DNA of 64,000 nucleotides from Planctomycetota bacterium. GTDB lineage: Bacteria; Planctomycetota; JAJSAM01. Positions within the stretch are counted from its first letter, which is position 1, and the number at the start of each line of letters is the position of its first letter. Positions 43,081 through 51,218 of the stretch are shown piece after piece. A model generated the notes under the pieces. That model saw only the letters and a program-made list of their open reading frames with translations. It ran no database searches and was not told where the DNA came from. The stretch is taken from NCBI GenBank assembly GCA_024274785.1, contig JAJSAM010000014.1, positions 38,988-102,987 of the forward strand, given 5' to 3'. The position numbers were made by a program, and so were the translations under genes.

Positions 43081-43401
43081 TCATCTTCCCCGGAAGCCCC
43101 GCCTGTGCCGGCAAGCCTCTCGACCCACCGGGATCCGCATCACCATCACCACCACCGGAGAGTTACCGCAACCTGAGCAGGAGAGCTGCTCCCGATCCTG
43201 CCTGATCCGGAAGACGACTCCGCCGTCTACGTACTCGGACCTCACATAGCGGTACCCGCGAATTCCGAAGGCGTGATACAAGAGGCTCGTGGACATGTCC
43301 TGGTCTCCTCTGAACTTGCTGGAACAAGTCCAGTTGAGACAGGCGTGTCCACACCTTCAAGATTCATCCTCCTGCCGCGTGTGCATTTCCCGGATGAACC
43401 C
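43081..43401 (-). mobile_element. remnant of an ISL3-family insertion sequence
   Basis: From ATG at 43296 the minus strand encodes MSTSLLYHAFGIRGYRYVR, then DREQLSCSGCGN, the N-terminal zinc-finger opening typical of ISL3 transposases. It then decays into an unrelated frame by about residue 50. Upstream, GGGTTCATCCGGGAAATGCA near 43382-43401 resembles the terminal inverted repeat seen at ISL3 ends. Only about 70 of some 400 residues remain, so it is inactive. No matching right end was found. The rest of 42981-43465 holds nothing I recognise. Confidence 0.7.
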
Positions 43402-43465
43402 TAACTACGGGATTCGCCCCGACCTTATGAACCCCCCGCAGACGACTCACGGAGGGGGCATTGGC

Positions 43466-46400
43466 CTACACCCGGAAGTAACGCGCATCCGGATGGTGGA
43501 AGACCAGCGCGGAGACGCTCGCTTCCGGGGCCATCATGTCGCCCTCGGTCAGGGTCAGGCCGATCTCCTGTGGTCTGAGAATCTCGAAGAGCTGCCGTTG
43601 GCCGGCGAGATCCGGGCACGCCGGGTAGCCGAAGCTGTAGCGTTTGCCGCGGTACCTGGCGGCCAGCGTGTCGCGGAGTGTGGCGTCTTCCTGGTCGGGG
43701 AAGCCCCAGGCGGCTCGGAGCTTTCTGTGCAGCCACTCTGCGGACCCTTCCGCCGTCTCCAGCGCCAGAGCGGCCAGGGCGTGGCTCTTCAGGTACTCGC
43801 CCTGCTCCTTCCAGATCTCGACCTGGTCTCTGACGCCGACGCCTGCGGTGACCGCGAAGATCGCCACGTGGTCGTTTTTCAGAACGTAGTCGGTCAGGCA
43901 GAGGGCGTCGCCGGTCTCCTGGCGGGGGAGGCGCCACTCTGCTGCCGGGGCGCCGGTCTCCGGGTCGATCAGGCGCAGCGAATTGCCGTCGGTCTCCGCG
44001 GGGAGGATGCGCCAGACCCCCCGGGGGGCGATCAGGCCCTCTCGGCCGAGTCGTTGGATCTCCTCGATGATCCTCACCAGACCGGCGACCTTCTCGTCGC
44101 CCTTCGCCATCAGCTTCGCCACCGGCCCGCGGACGCCCAGGTGCTTGCCGTAGAGCATCTGGGGGTTGATCAGGTCCCAGGCTTCATCCGGGTTGATCGT
44201 CTCCACGTGGCGCTCGGTGTCCGGGGGCGCCGGGGGAGTGAGGTCCCTTCGAACCTCCCGCTTCGGCCGGGCCGGGGCGGACGCGGTGGTGACCGGGGCG
44301 CCCGCCTTCGCCGCGGCGTCGGTGCGGGTCTGTTCCGCCACCTCCGCCTCGAGCTTCGGGCGCTCGGCGGGATCCACCATCCTCCCGATGATCTTCAGCC
44401 CGCTCATCGCATCCGCGGCGTAGGTGCAGAACCCGCCGTGCTCCGGGGCGATCTTCAGGTTCGTGAAGCGCCGGGAGAGCGCCGCGCCGCCGACCACCAG
44501 CGGGGTGTCGATCCCGGCCGCATTGAAGTCCTTCGCCGTCGCCACCATCTGGTGCGCGCTCTTGACGAGCAACCCGGAGAGCCCGATCACGTCCGGCCGG
44601 TGCTTTCGGGCGGCCTCGATCAGCCGCTCGCTGACGACCTTGATGCCGAGGTTCACCACCTTGAATCCGTTGTTTACGAGGATGATGTCGACGAGGTTCT
44701 TGCCGATGTCGTGGACGTCGCCCTTCACCGTGGCGAGGAGAATCTTGCCGCGCCCGGCGTCGTCGCCCTTCTCCAGGTGCGGCTCCAGATGGGAAACCGC
44801 GGCCTTCATCACTTCGGCGCTCTGCAGCACCTCGGCGACGATCAGTTGATTGTCGTTGAAGAGCCGGCCGACCTCGTCCATGCCGGTCATCAGGGGACCG
44901 TTCACGATGTCGAGGGCGCCGGGCCATCGCCTGTCGGCGAGCGCCAGATCGAGATCCTGGGTAAGGCCGATCCGACTGCCTTCCACCACCGCCCGGGAGA
45001 TCCGCTGCTCGAGGGGCAGGTCCTCCCGCTTCGGCCCGGTATCGACGCCCTTTCTGCCGCGGAAATGCGCGGTGAACTCCTCCACCGCGCCGCGACCCGC
45101 ATCGGCGTCGCCGGGAGTGAGGAAGATCAGCCGCTCCGCGAGCTTTCGCTCCTCCTTCGGGATCTCCGCGTAGCGGGCCAGCCGCTGTGTGTTGACGATC
45201 GCCGTGTCGAGCCCCGCCTTCGTGGCGTGATAGAGGAAGACCGAGTTCAGCACCTCGCGGCCGGCGGTGGGCAGGCCGAAACTCACGTTGGAAACACCGA
45301 GCGTGGACTTCGACTGCGGAAAGCGCTCCTTCATCCGGCGGACGCCCTCGATCGTTGCGCCGGCGCTGCCGAGATAGACCACGTCGCCGGTACCACAGGG
45401 GAAGGTCAGCGCGTCCCACCAGATGTCCTCGGGCGGCACGCCGTAATCCTCGGTCAGGATCCGGTAGCTCCGCTCCGCGACCTCCATCTTCCGGTCGGCG
45501 TCGACCGCCATCCCCGTCTCGTCGATGACGCCGACCACCAGCGCCGCGCCGTACCGCCTCGCCAGCGGTACCACCTTCGCGAACCGCTCCTCGCCGTCCT
45601 CGAGATTGATGGAGTTCAGGATCGCCTTGCCCTGGGAGAGTCTGAGCGCCTGCTCCATCACCTCGGGGTCGGTGGAATCGATCATCAGCGGGACCTTCAC
45701 CAGCCGGTTGAGTTTTGCGAGGAATGCGGCCATGTCACTGGCCTCGTCCCGCTCCGTGTCCTGCAGGCAGATGTCGAGGACCTGTGCGCCGGCCTTCACC
45801 TGGGCACGACCCACTTCAGCGGCGGCCTCGTAATCACCGGCCTTGATGAGGTTCCTGAACTTGCGGCTGCCGAGGACGTTCGCGCGTTCGCCGATGAACA
45901 GTGGCCGGTTGTCGTCGGTAAGCTCCACCGCCTCGAGTCCGGAGACCAGCGCGCGCTGGTGGTAAGGCGGTGTGCGCGGGGCGACTCCCGTTACCAATTT
46001 CGCAAGAGCAGTGACGTGGGCCGGACCGGATCCGCAGCAGCCGCCCACCAGGTTCAACCAGCCCTCCTCGAGGAAACGCGAGAAGATCCGCAGGAACTCC
46101 TCTGGCCCCTCGTGGTAGCAGCCGTCTTCGTCAGGCAATCCGGCGTTCGGGACGCAGGAGGTATACGTCTTCGTCAGGTCCGAAAGGGTCCTGAGGTGAT
46201 CCACCATCAGGTCCGGACCGGTGGCGCAGTTCAAGCCGAGGTAGAGCAGGTCGGCGTGCCCGAGCGCGGCGGTGAGCGCCTCGACGTCCTGGCCGCCGAG
46301 CATCGTGCCGGTGGTCTCGATCGTCACGGAGACGGCCCGCGGGATCCGCCAGCCCGATGCCTCGAATGCGTCCTCGATCCCGATCAGCCCGGCCTTGACG

Positions 46401-46948
46401 TTCATCATGTCCTGGCAGGTCTCGAGGAGCAGGTAGTCCGCGCCTCCGGCCATCAACCCGAGCGCCTGGACGCGGTAGTTCTCGCGCATCTCCGTAAACG
46501 TGGCGCCACCGGTGACCGAGATCGCCTTCGTGGTCGGCCCCATGGAGCCGCAGACGAAACGCAGGCGGCCCGGCTGGTCGTGGCGGGCACAGGCGGCGCG
46601 GGCCAGGCGGGCCGCATCCCGGTTGAGTTCGAACGTTCGCCTCGACATCCCGTACTCGGCGAGGACGAGCGGCGTGCCGCCGAAGCTGTTCGTCTCGACG
46701 ATGTCCGCGCCGGCGGCGAGATAGGTTTCGTGGAGGTGATCGACCGCGTCGGGCCGCGTCACGCAGAGCATCTCGTTCAGCCCCTCGAGATCCGGGCCCC
46801 CGAAGTCGTCAGCGGCCAGGGAGAGATCCTGCAGGCCGGTGCCGGTGGCGCCATCGAGCACGAGGATCCGCTCGGAGAGGGAAGCGAGGAGAGCCGCCGT
46901 CCGGCCGTCCCGGTCCGCCGCCTTCGCCGGAAGATCGACGTCAGGCAT
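43466..46948 (-). CDS. metH: cobalamin-dependent methionine synthase
   Basis: The 1160-residue enzyme transfers a methyl group from 5-methyltetrahydrofolate to homocysteine via cob(I)alamin. Domains in order: homocysteine-binding barrel with zinc cysteines (GLNCATGPD and VGGCCGSGP), pterin-binding barrel (FIGERANVLGSRKF), cap and B12-binding domain (GDVHDIGKNLVDIIL, with the Asp-x-His-x-x-Gly cobalt ligand), and the AdoMet reactivation domain (RYSFGYPACPDL). All key motifs are intact and the length is normal. I chose the ATG at 46948 because it starts just before the first domain; its ribosome-binding site is weak. It follows metF by 11 bp, so the two form a methionine-cycle operon. Confidence 0.93.
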   Translation of the reverse strand: MPDVDLPAKAADRDGRTAALLASLSERILVLDGATGTGLQDLSLAADDFGGPDLEGLNEMLCVTRPDAVDHLHETYLAAGADIVETNSFGGTPLVLAEYGMSRRTFELNRDAARLARAACARHDQPGRLRFVCGSMGPTTKAISVTGGATFTEMRENYRVQALGLMAGGADYLLLETCQDMMNVKAGLIGIEDAFEASGWRIPRAVSVTIETTGTMLGGQDVEALTAALGHADLLYLGLNCATGPDLMVDHLRTLSDLTKTYTSCVPNAGLPDEDGCYHEGPEEFLRIFSRFLEEGWLNLVGGCCGSGPAHVTALAKLVTGVAPRTPPYHQRALVSGLEAVELTDDNRPLFIGERANVLGSRKFRNLIKAGDYEAAAEVGRAQVKAGAQVLDICLQDTERDEASDMAAFLAKLNRLVKVPLMIDSTDPEVMEQALRLSQGKAILNSINLEDGEERFAKVVPLARRYGAALVVGVIDETGMAVDADRKMEVAERSYRILTEDYGVPPEDIWWDALTFPCGTGDVVYLGSAGATIEGVRRMKERFPQSKSTLGVSNVSFGLPTAGREVLNSVFLYHATKAGLDTAIVNTQRLARYAEIPKEERKLAERLIFLTPGDADAGRGAVEEFTAHFRGRKGVDTGPKREDLPLEQRISRAVVEGSRIGLTQDLDLALADRRWPGALDIVNGPLMTGMDEVGRLFNDNQLIVAEVLQSAEVMKAAVSHLEPHLEKGDDAGRGKILLATVKGDVHDIGKNLVDIILVNNGFKVVNLGIKVVSERLIEAARKHRPDVIGLSGLLVKSAHQMVATAKDFNAAGIDTPLVVGGAALSRRFTNLKIAPEHGGFCTYAADAMSGLKIIGRMVDPAERPKLEAEVAEQTRTDAAAKAGAPVTTASAPARPKREVRRDLTPPAPPDTERHVETINPDEAWDLINPQMLYGKHLGVRGPVAKLMAKGDEKVAGLVRIIEEIQRLGREGLIAPRGVWRILPAETDGNSLRLIDPETGAPAAEWRLPRQETGDALCLTDYVLKNDHVAIFAVTAGVGVRDQVEIWKEQGEYLKSHALAALALETAEGSAEWLHRKLRAAWGFPDQEDATLRDTLAARYRGKRYSFGYPACPDLAGQRQLFEILRPQEIGLTLTEGDMMAPEASVSALVFHHPDARYFRV

Positions 46949-46959
46949 AACGTATTCGG

Positions 46960-47913
46960 TCACGAAAGCTTGAGCTGGTCCATGAGTCGGCATGCTGCCG
47001 TAGAGCTCTGCATGATGTAGAAGTGCGCTGCGGGGACGTCGTTGGCGATCAGGTCCTCGACCTGCCGTTTCGCCCACTCCACCCCGATGTCCATCACGTG
47101 TTCGGGTTTCGCCGCCGCCGCCTCATCGGCCAGCGCGGCGGGGATCTCCACCTTGAAGTTCCGGGGGATGCTCGTGAGCTGGCTCTTCAGGGTGAGGATT
47201 TTCAGGCCGGGGATGATCGGGACGTCGATCCCGGCCTCGCGGCATTCGGCGACGAAGCGGTGGAAATAGGCGTTGTCGAAGAACATCTGCGTGACGATGT
47301 AGTCCGCGCCGGCGTCGATTTTCAGCTTCGTCCGCCGGATGTCCGCGGCGAGGTTCGGGGCCTCGAAGTGCTTCTCCGGGTAACCGGAAACTCCGATGCA
47401 GAAGTCCGACGGCGTCGCGTCGAGGAGGTCGTCCTCGAGGTAGTTGCCCGCGTTCATGTCCGTAATCTGGCTGACCAGGTCGACGGCGTATTCGTTGTGC
47501 GTGCGACCCGACTGGCGGGGCTTCATCGGACCGTTGTGATCGCCGCGAACCGCGAGGACGTTGTCAATCCCGAGGAACTTCAATTCGATCATGAAGTCCT
47601 CGGTTTCCTCCTTCGTGAATCCGTAGCACAGCATGTGCGGCACCGCGTCGACGTTGTACTTGTTCTGGATCAGGGCGCAGATGCCGAGGGTGCCCGGACG
47701 CTTGCGTTTGACCTTTCGCCGGATGCCGTCCGCGGTCTCCTCGTAGGCCACCTCCGCGGCGTGGCTGGTGACGTCGATGTACGGCGGGCGGTAGGGCATG
47801 ACGTCTTCGATCAGCTGGAGCAGACCCTTGGCGTTCCCGCCGCGAAGGGGTGGAATGATCTCGAAACTGATCAGGGGCCGGTCGGCCTGCCGGATGTGAT
47901 CGATGACCTTCAT
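46960..47913 (-). CDS. metF: 5,10-methylenetetrahydrofolate reductase
   Basis: This TIM-barrel flavoenzyme of about 317 residues makes the 5-methyltetrahydrofolate used by MetH. It shows the N-terminal SFEIIPPLRGGN, where the conserved Glu is catalytic. It also has VLAVRGDHNGP, FCIGVSGYPEKH and AGADYIVTQMFFDNAYF. The ATG at 47913 (MKVIDHI) fits the family start better than an in-frame TTG at 47928. It is first in a metF-metH operon. The 150 bp upstream show no SAM or SAH riboswitch or cobalamin riboswitch that I can recognise. Confidence 0.93.
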   Translation of the reverse strand: MKVIDHIRQADRPLISFEIIPPLRGGNAKGLLQLIEDVMPYRPPYIDVTSHAAEVAYEETADGIRRKVKRKRPGTLGICALIQNKYNVDAVPHMLCYGFTKEETEDFMIELKFLGIDNVLAVRGDHNGPMKPRQSGRTHNEYAVDLVSQITDMNAGNYLEDDLLDATPSDFCIGVSGYPEKHFEAPNLAADIRRTKLKIDAGADYIVTQMFFDNAYFHRFVAECREAGIDVPIIPGLKILTLKSQLTSIPRNFKVEIPAALADEAAAAKPEHVMDIGVEWAKRQVEDLIANDVPAAHFYIMQSSTAACRLMDQLKLS

Positions 47914-48064
47914 GTGTTCCGATCCCAATGAAACTCCGTCGCAAGTCCGCTAGATTAGACACCTTCCGCGGGAGAGTCTGTCGAATTTCCGGAGTTGCCT
48001 GGCCGGACCGGTGAGGCTGGTGTTGTGGTCGAACCCACGTGAAGGAGAAGTTGGGGCCTTATGC

Positions 48065-48520
48065 CTACTCCGCTTCGCGCCGGCGCAGCACTTCGCGGAG
48101 GACGCGGGCATCCTCCTGGTGCCGCGGGACCTCGATGGAAGCCTTGATGCTGAGCAGGTCCTCCAGGTGGACCCAATGCGCCGGTGCGGTGCCGTAACTG
48201 CTCTCGATCCTGCGGTTCCAGGCGGAGTCGAAGTCCACCCCGGAGAGCCTGCGGAGGAGGTCGATCCGGTTCGGGGCTACCCCGATCTGCAGGATCTGAT
48301 TGTCGGCCCCCGGGTCCAGCAGACCGGGACTCCCGAATTCCGAGAGGGCACGATTGGCGCGCTCGACGTTCTCTTCGTCATCGGCCAGCCAGAGATCGAT
48401 GTCCTTCGTATAGCGCGGCTTCGCGTGAAAGATGACCGCCATCCCGCCGACGATGAGGTAGCGCACCCGGTGTCGATGAAGCAGGGTCAGCATGTCCTCG
48501 AAGTCCGGGACGGCCCTCAT
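48065..48520 (-). CDS. nucleotidyltransferase of AbiEii/MenT-like type
   Basis: The 151-residue protein has the minimal nucleotidyltransferase core YLIVGGMAVIFHAKPRYTKD-IDLWL, with GG and the Asp-x-Asp metal pair. ILQIGVAPNRIDLLR, carrying the third acidic position, follows, and then a helical tail. The ATG at 48520 overlaps the upstream small gene (ATGA), a layout shared with several nucleotidyltransferase toxin-antitoxin pairs. Whether it acts as a toxin is inferred only from size and arrangement; aminoglycoside modification is unlikely. Confidence 0.72.
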   Translation of the reverse strand: MRAVPDFEDMLTLLHRHRVRYLIVGGMAVIFHAKPRYTKDIDLWLADDEENVERANRALSEFGSPGLLDPGADNQILQIGVAPNRIDLLRRLSGVDFDSAWNRRIESSYGTAPAHWVHLEDLLSIKASIEVPRHQEDARVLREVLRRREAE

Positions 48521-48726
48521 GACGAGGACTCGGTCGAAGCCCTGGCAGCCTGCACTTTCGCGACGTCTTCCCGCAGGGCCATGTAGGCCTCGAGGCGCTC
48601 CTCCGGAGTCCTGGCCAGCCAGAAGTCGAGGTCCCACGCTTCAGCTTCCGCAAAAGACGATGCCGTGTTGACTTCGATCCGTTCGCGCCGCTCTCTGCCC
48701 CGTTCGAGAATGGGATCCGCATTCAT
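48517..48726 (-). CDS. small partner protein of the nucleotidyltransferase
   Basis: A 69-residue charged protein with the pattern WDLDFWLARTPEERLEAYMA followed by a helix, often seen just upstream of this kind of nucleotidyltransferase gene. It overlaps the partner by 4 bp. The ATG lies only 6 bp after a perfect TATAAT on the same strand, so the message may be leaderless. An antitoxin role is a guess from organisation. Confidence 0.6.
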   Translation of the reverse strand: MNADPILERGRERRERIEVNTASSFAEAEAWDLDFWLARTPEERLEAYMALREDVAKVQAARASTESSS

Positions 48727-48732
48727 GTCCTG

Positions 48733-48761
48733 ATTATACCGAACCTCTCCCCCGCAACGAA
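48733..48761 (-). promoter_or_regulatory. promoter with perfect -10, possibly giving a leaderless mRNA
   Basis: On the minus strand TATAAT (48738-48733) is preceded, 17 bp upstream, by TTCGTT. Transcription would begin at or within a base or two of the ATG at 48726. Confidence 0.55.
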
Positions 48762-48836
48762 CTCCGGTGATTCCAACTCCAGGGCGCTGCAACGGATGCA
48801 CGGAGCCGCAACCACCAGGCTCCGGCAGCTCAACCA

Positions 48837-48902
48837 ATGAGCGCAGGATTGCTCCGGGTCAAATGTTCCAGAGTCCGGCGAAATGATCCTGCCTCCTCCG
48901 GT
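48837..48902 (+). repeat. 66-bp direct repeat, left copy (IS21-like end)
   Basis: It matches 50831-50896 at 65 of 66 positions. On the minus strand it contains two related units, GGATCATTTCGCCGGA and GGAACATTTGACCCGGA, which resemble the multiple terminal repeats of IS21-family elements. No IS21 transposase genes lie nearby, so this is probably a scar. Confidence 0.75.
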
Positions 48903-48994
48903 GGTCTGCCTCCTTCCGCGCCGCAGGATATTTCTTGGAAGTACCGCCAGTGGAACTTCCAGTCTTGGTGCTTCCTTGGATGGAATGCACACTT

Positions 48995-49044
48995 CTCCCG
49001 AGGCCCCGATCGTACTCGAGAAGCGGGTCGGAGAGGGTGTCGCC
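48995..49044 (+). pseudogene. 50-bp fragment of a hypF-like gene
   Basis: The DNA encodes SPEAPIVLEKRVGEGVA, which matches SPEAPIVLANRVGEGVA of the intact HypF at 51219-53486. It matches about 43 of 50 bases of that gene near 52025. Nothing of hypF is recognisable on either side. It appears to be a relic of a second hypF copy or of a rearrangement. The rest of 48727-49150 holds the direct repeat and the ATPase promoter region. Confidence 0.6.
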
Positions 49045-49089
49045 GATCGACCCCCAGCTCATTGAGAGGAAGCAGGCTCTGTCTTGATA

Positions 49090-49148
49090 TTTCAATTAGC
49101 CGACTTGCTTTCTTGCAATCTGCCGGTTAGTTTTCTTACAATCTGCCG
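49090..49148 (+). promoter_or_regulatory. iterated 17-bp motif before the ATPase gene
   Basis: TTTCTTGCAATCTGCCG at 49109-49125 and TTTCTTACAATCTGCCG at 49132-49148 are 23 bp apart and end 2 bp before the ATG. A shorter variant (TTTCAATTAGCCGAC) starts at 49090. The stretch is AT-rich in a GC-rich region. It could be an operator bound by the gene product or another regulator, or a small tandem expansion. Confidence 0.55.
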
Positions 49149-49150
49149 AC

Positions 49151-50410
49151 ATGTCCGAGATGCAGCTGACCTACCGGCAAGCGGAGTCCCGCCTTCTCGA
49201 GGCGCTCGCGGACACTCCGGTGGTACTGATCCACGGTGCCCGACAGTGCGGGAAGACGACGCTCGCTCAGATGGTGGGTGCTCCACGGGGGTACACGTAC
49301 TTCAGCTTCGATGATGCCGCGACTCTCGCTGCTGCCAGGGCGGATCCGATGGGGTTCGTGGCGGATGCTCCGGTGCGGACAGTTCTCGACGAGGTGCAGC
49401 GAGTTCCGGAACTGTTCAGCGCCATCAAGATCGAGGTCGATCGAAACAGGGTGCCGGGACGGTTCATCGTCACCGGGTCCACCAATATCCTCTTGCTGCC
49501 GAAGCTGGCTGATTCCCTCGCGGGAAGGATGGAGATCCTCCACCTTTTTCCATTCGCTCAATGCGAGATCGGGCAGCGAGAGCCCTGGTTCCTCGACAGC
49601 CTGTTCGGCAGATCCTTCGCCATGGACACCTTTGATAGAATGGGGAAGCAGCTTGTGGAGCAGGTCGTGGCGGGTGGATATCCGGCGGCGTTGGTTCGAC
49701 GAACTGCGGGGCGTCGCGCGACCTGGTACCGCCACTACATCGAGACGCTGGTCGAGCGGGATGTCCGCGATCTTGCGAGAATCCGCTCCCTCGACATCCT
49801 GCCGAGGCTCCTGAAGCTCAGCGCCGGACAGACGGCGCAGCTCTTCAACGTGAGCGACCTGGCCAGCCCGTTCCAGGTGAGTCGACCTACGATCCGGGAC
49901 TACGTGATTTTGCTCGAGCGCGTGTTCCTGCTCGAACTTCTGCCACCGTGGCACACCAACCGTCTGAGTCGGTTGATCAAGACGCCGAAGCTGCATGTGG
50001 GGGATACCGGCGTGGCTTGCGCCCTCCTGGGCGTCGACTCCGACTCTCTGGTGCGCGACCGCGAGACCTTCGGGCATCTGCTCGAGACGTTCGTGGTCCA
50101 GGAGATCCGGCGCGAGGCCAGTTGGGGCGGGCAGGAGGTCCGACTCCACCACTTTCGGGACAGAGATGGAGTGGAGGTGGACCTTGTCCTGGAGCGCGGC
50201 GGCTTCGAGGTGGCTGGAGTCGAGGTGAAGGCGGCGGCCACAGTGACCTCCGCGGACTTCCGTGGCCTTCGGAAGCTCGCCCGGGCATCTGGAGAGCGGT
50301 TCCGCGCGGGAGTCGTTCTCTACGATGGCGAGGCGAGTCTCGGTTTCGGGGACCGGCTGTTCGCCGTTCCGCTTCGGGCATTCGTGTCGGGAATTTCGAT
50401 GAGCCCTTGA
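49151..50410 (+). CDS. AAA_14/DUF4143-type ATPase
   Basis: The 419-residue protein has an N-terminal P-loop ATPase domain (VVLIHGARQCGKTTLAQ, Walker B VRTVLDEVQRVPE, sensor RFIVTGSTN). A winged-helix-like segment follows (LFNVSDLASPFQVSRPTIRD). The DUF4143 domain has a PD-(D/E)XK-like nuclease core at its end (GVEVDLVLERGGFEVAGVEVK). Such proteins are common as cargo of variable regions and have proposed roles in defence or toxin-antitoxin-like systems, none settled. It is the only intact gene between two 66-bp direct repeats, supporting acquisition by transfer. Confidence 0.85.
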   Translation: MSEMQLTYRQAESRLLEALADTPVVLIHGARQCGKTTLAQMVGAPRGYTYFSFDDAATLAAARADPMGFVADAPVRTVLDEVQRVPELFSAIKIEVDRNRVPGRFIVTGSTNILLLPKLADSLAGRMEILHLFPFAQCEIGQREPWFLDSLFGRSFAMDTFDRMGKQLVEQVVAGGYPAALVRRTAGRRATWYRHYIETLVERDVRDLARIRSLDILPRLLKLSAGQTAQLFNVSDLASPFQVSRPTIRDYVILLERVFLLELLPPWHTNRLSRLIKTPKLHVGDTGVACALLGVDSDSLVRDRETFGHLLETFVVQEIRREASWGGQEVRLHHFRDRDGVEVDLVLERGGFEVAGVEVKAAATVTSADFRGLRKLARASGERFRAGVVLYDGEASLGFGDRLFAVPLRAFVSGISMSP

Positions 50411-50830
50411 CCCGCGCGGGAGCAGGAGGAGGGAGGGTCATTTTACCGGAGTCCGTGTCAAGGGAGGTTCGGAGATACGCAGTGACCCTGCGGCCACTGG
50501 CGGAGACAGACTGGACTGTGCTGGCGTGTTGGAACAGAGAACGGGCCGGGTTCCAGGGCGCGGTACGAGTACGACTTGGTCCTCGGCGAGGGTGATCACT
50601 CGAGGTCGGGCAATGCCTGACCGGCCGTCGCAGCCGACCGGCATCGCCGGCGGCTGATCGGCAGGGCGTCAACCCGAACCAGGCCGGGGAGGTGAAGTCG
50701 TGACTGTAGCGACGCGGAGCACGGGCGGCCTGCCGGTCTGATGCGTAGCCTGCTGCCGGCCATCGGGCTGACAATGGCCTCTGTTGGAAGTCTGCTCCGG
50801 TCGGAAGACACCCATGGCGTGATGATCGGC

Positions 50831-50896
50831 ATGAGCGCAGGGTTGCTCCGGGTCAAATGTTCCAGAGTCCGGCGAAATGATCCTGCCTCCTCCGGT
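50831..50896 (+). repeat. 66-bp direct repeat, right copy (IS21-like end)
   Basis: It is 65/66 identical to 48837-48902, in the same orientation. Its right boundary coincides with the start of a truncated parE-like fragment, as expected if a mobile element inserted into, or deleted part of, that gene. Confidence 0.75.
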
Positions 50897-50990
50897 TTCG
50901 TTTGCGATTGCATACCAGGCCTTCGAGGATCGGATCCTGGTCCTGGCAGTCGCCCACCCAGGTCGGAGGCCGCTCTACCGGGAGAGTCGC
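50897..50990 (+). pseudogene. 3' fragment of a ParE/RelE-type toxin gene
   Basis: The frame reads FAIAYQAFEDRILVLAVAHP then GRRPLYRESR, the C-terminal two beta strands of ParE-type toxins (typically ending RRPGYWRxR). The 5' part is missing, replaced by the direct repeat. It cannot be functional. No antitoxin gene is recognisable nearby. Confidence 0.6.
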
Positions 50991-51218
50991 TCAGATGCCG
51001 AGGTTCCGGATGACCCCGGCCGGCGGCTGATGGGCAGGGCGTTCACGTGGACGCTCGCGTTTTCGACCCCGGCGACGGTGGAGGCGAGACCGTGACGGTG
51101 CAGTTCTGGAACGACGTGCGCTCTCTGGCCTCCTCTGCCGCGTCGGTCCGCTGGACGGGCTGGCGGAACTTGCCGAATAGACCGCAACGAACAGGTTTCC
51201 CTCATCTCTGAACCGGGA

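Larger units (their letters stand above)
50411..51218 (+). other. 808-bp gene-poor, scarred region
   Basis: It contains the right 66-bp repeat, a toxin fragment, and a 20-bp near-duplicate (CGGCGGCTGATCGGCAGGGC near 50648 and CGGCGGCTGATGGGCAGGGC near 51022). No intact gene is convincing. Mixed codon character suggests several decayed coding pieces. Confidence 0.6.

Noticed and set aside
47914..48064. Methionine-related riboswitch upstream of metF
   Set aside because: No SAM, SAH or cobalamin riboswitch core could be recognised by eye; a covariance-model search would be decisive.
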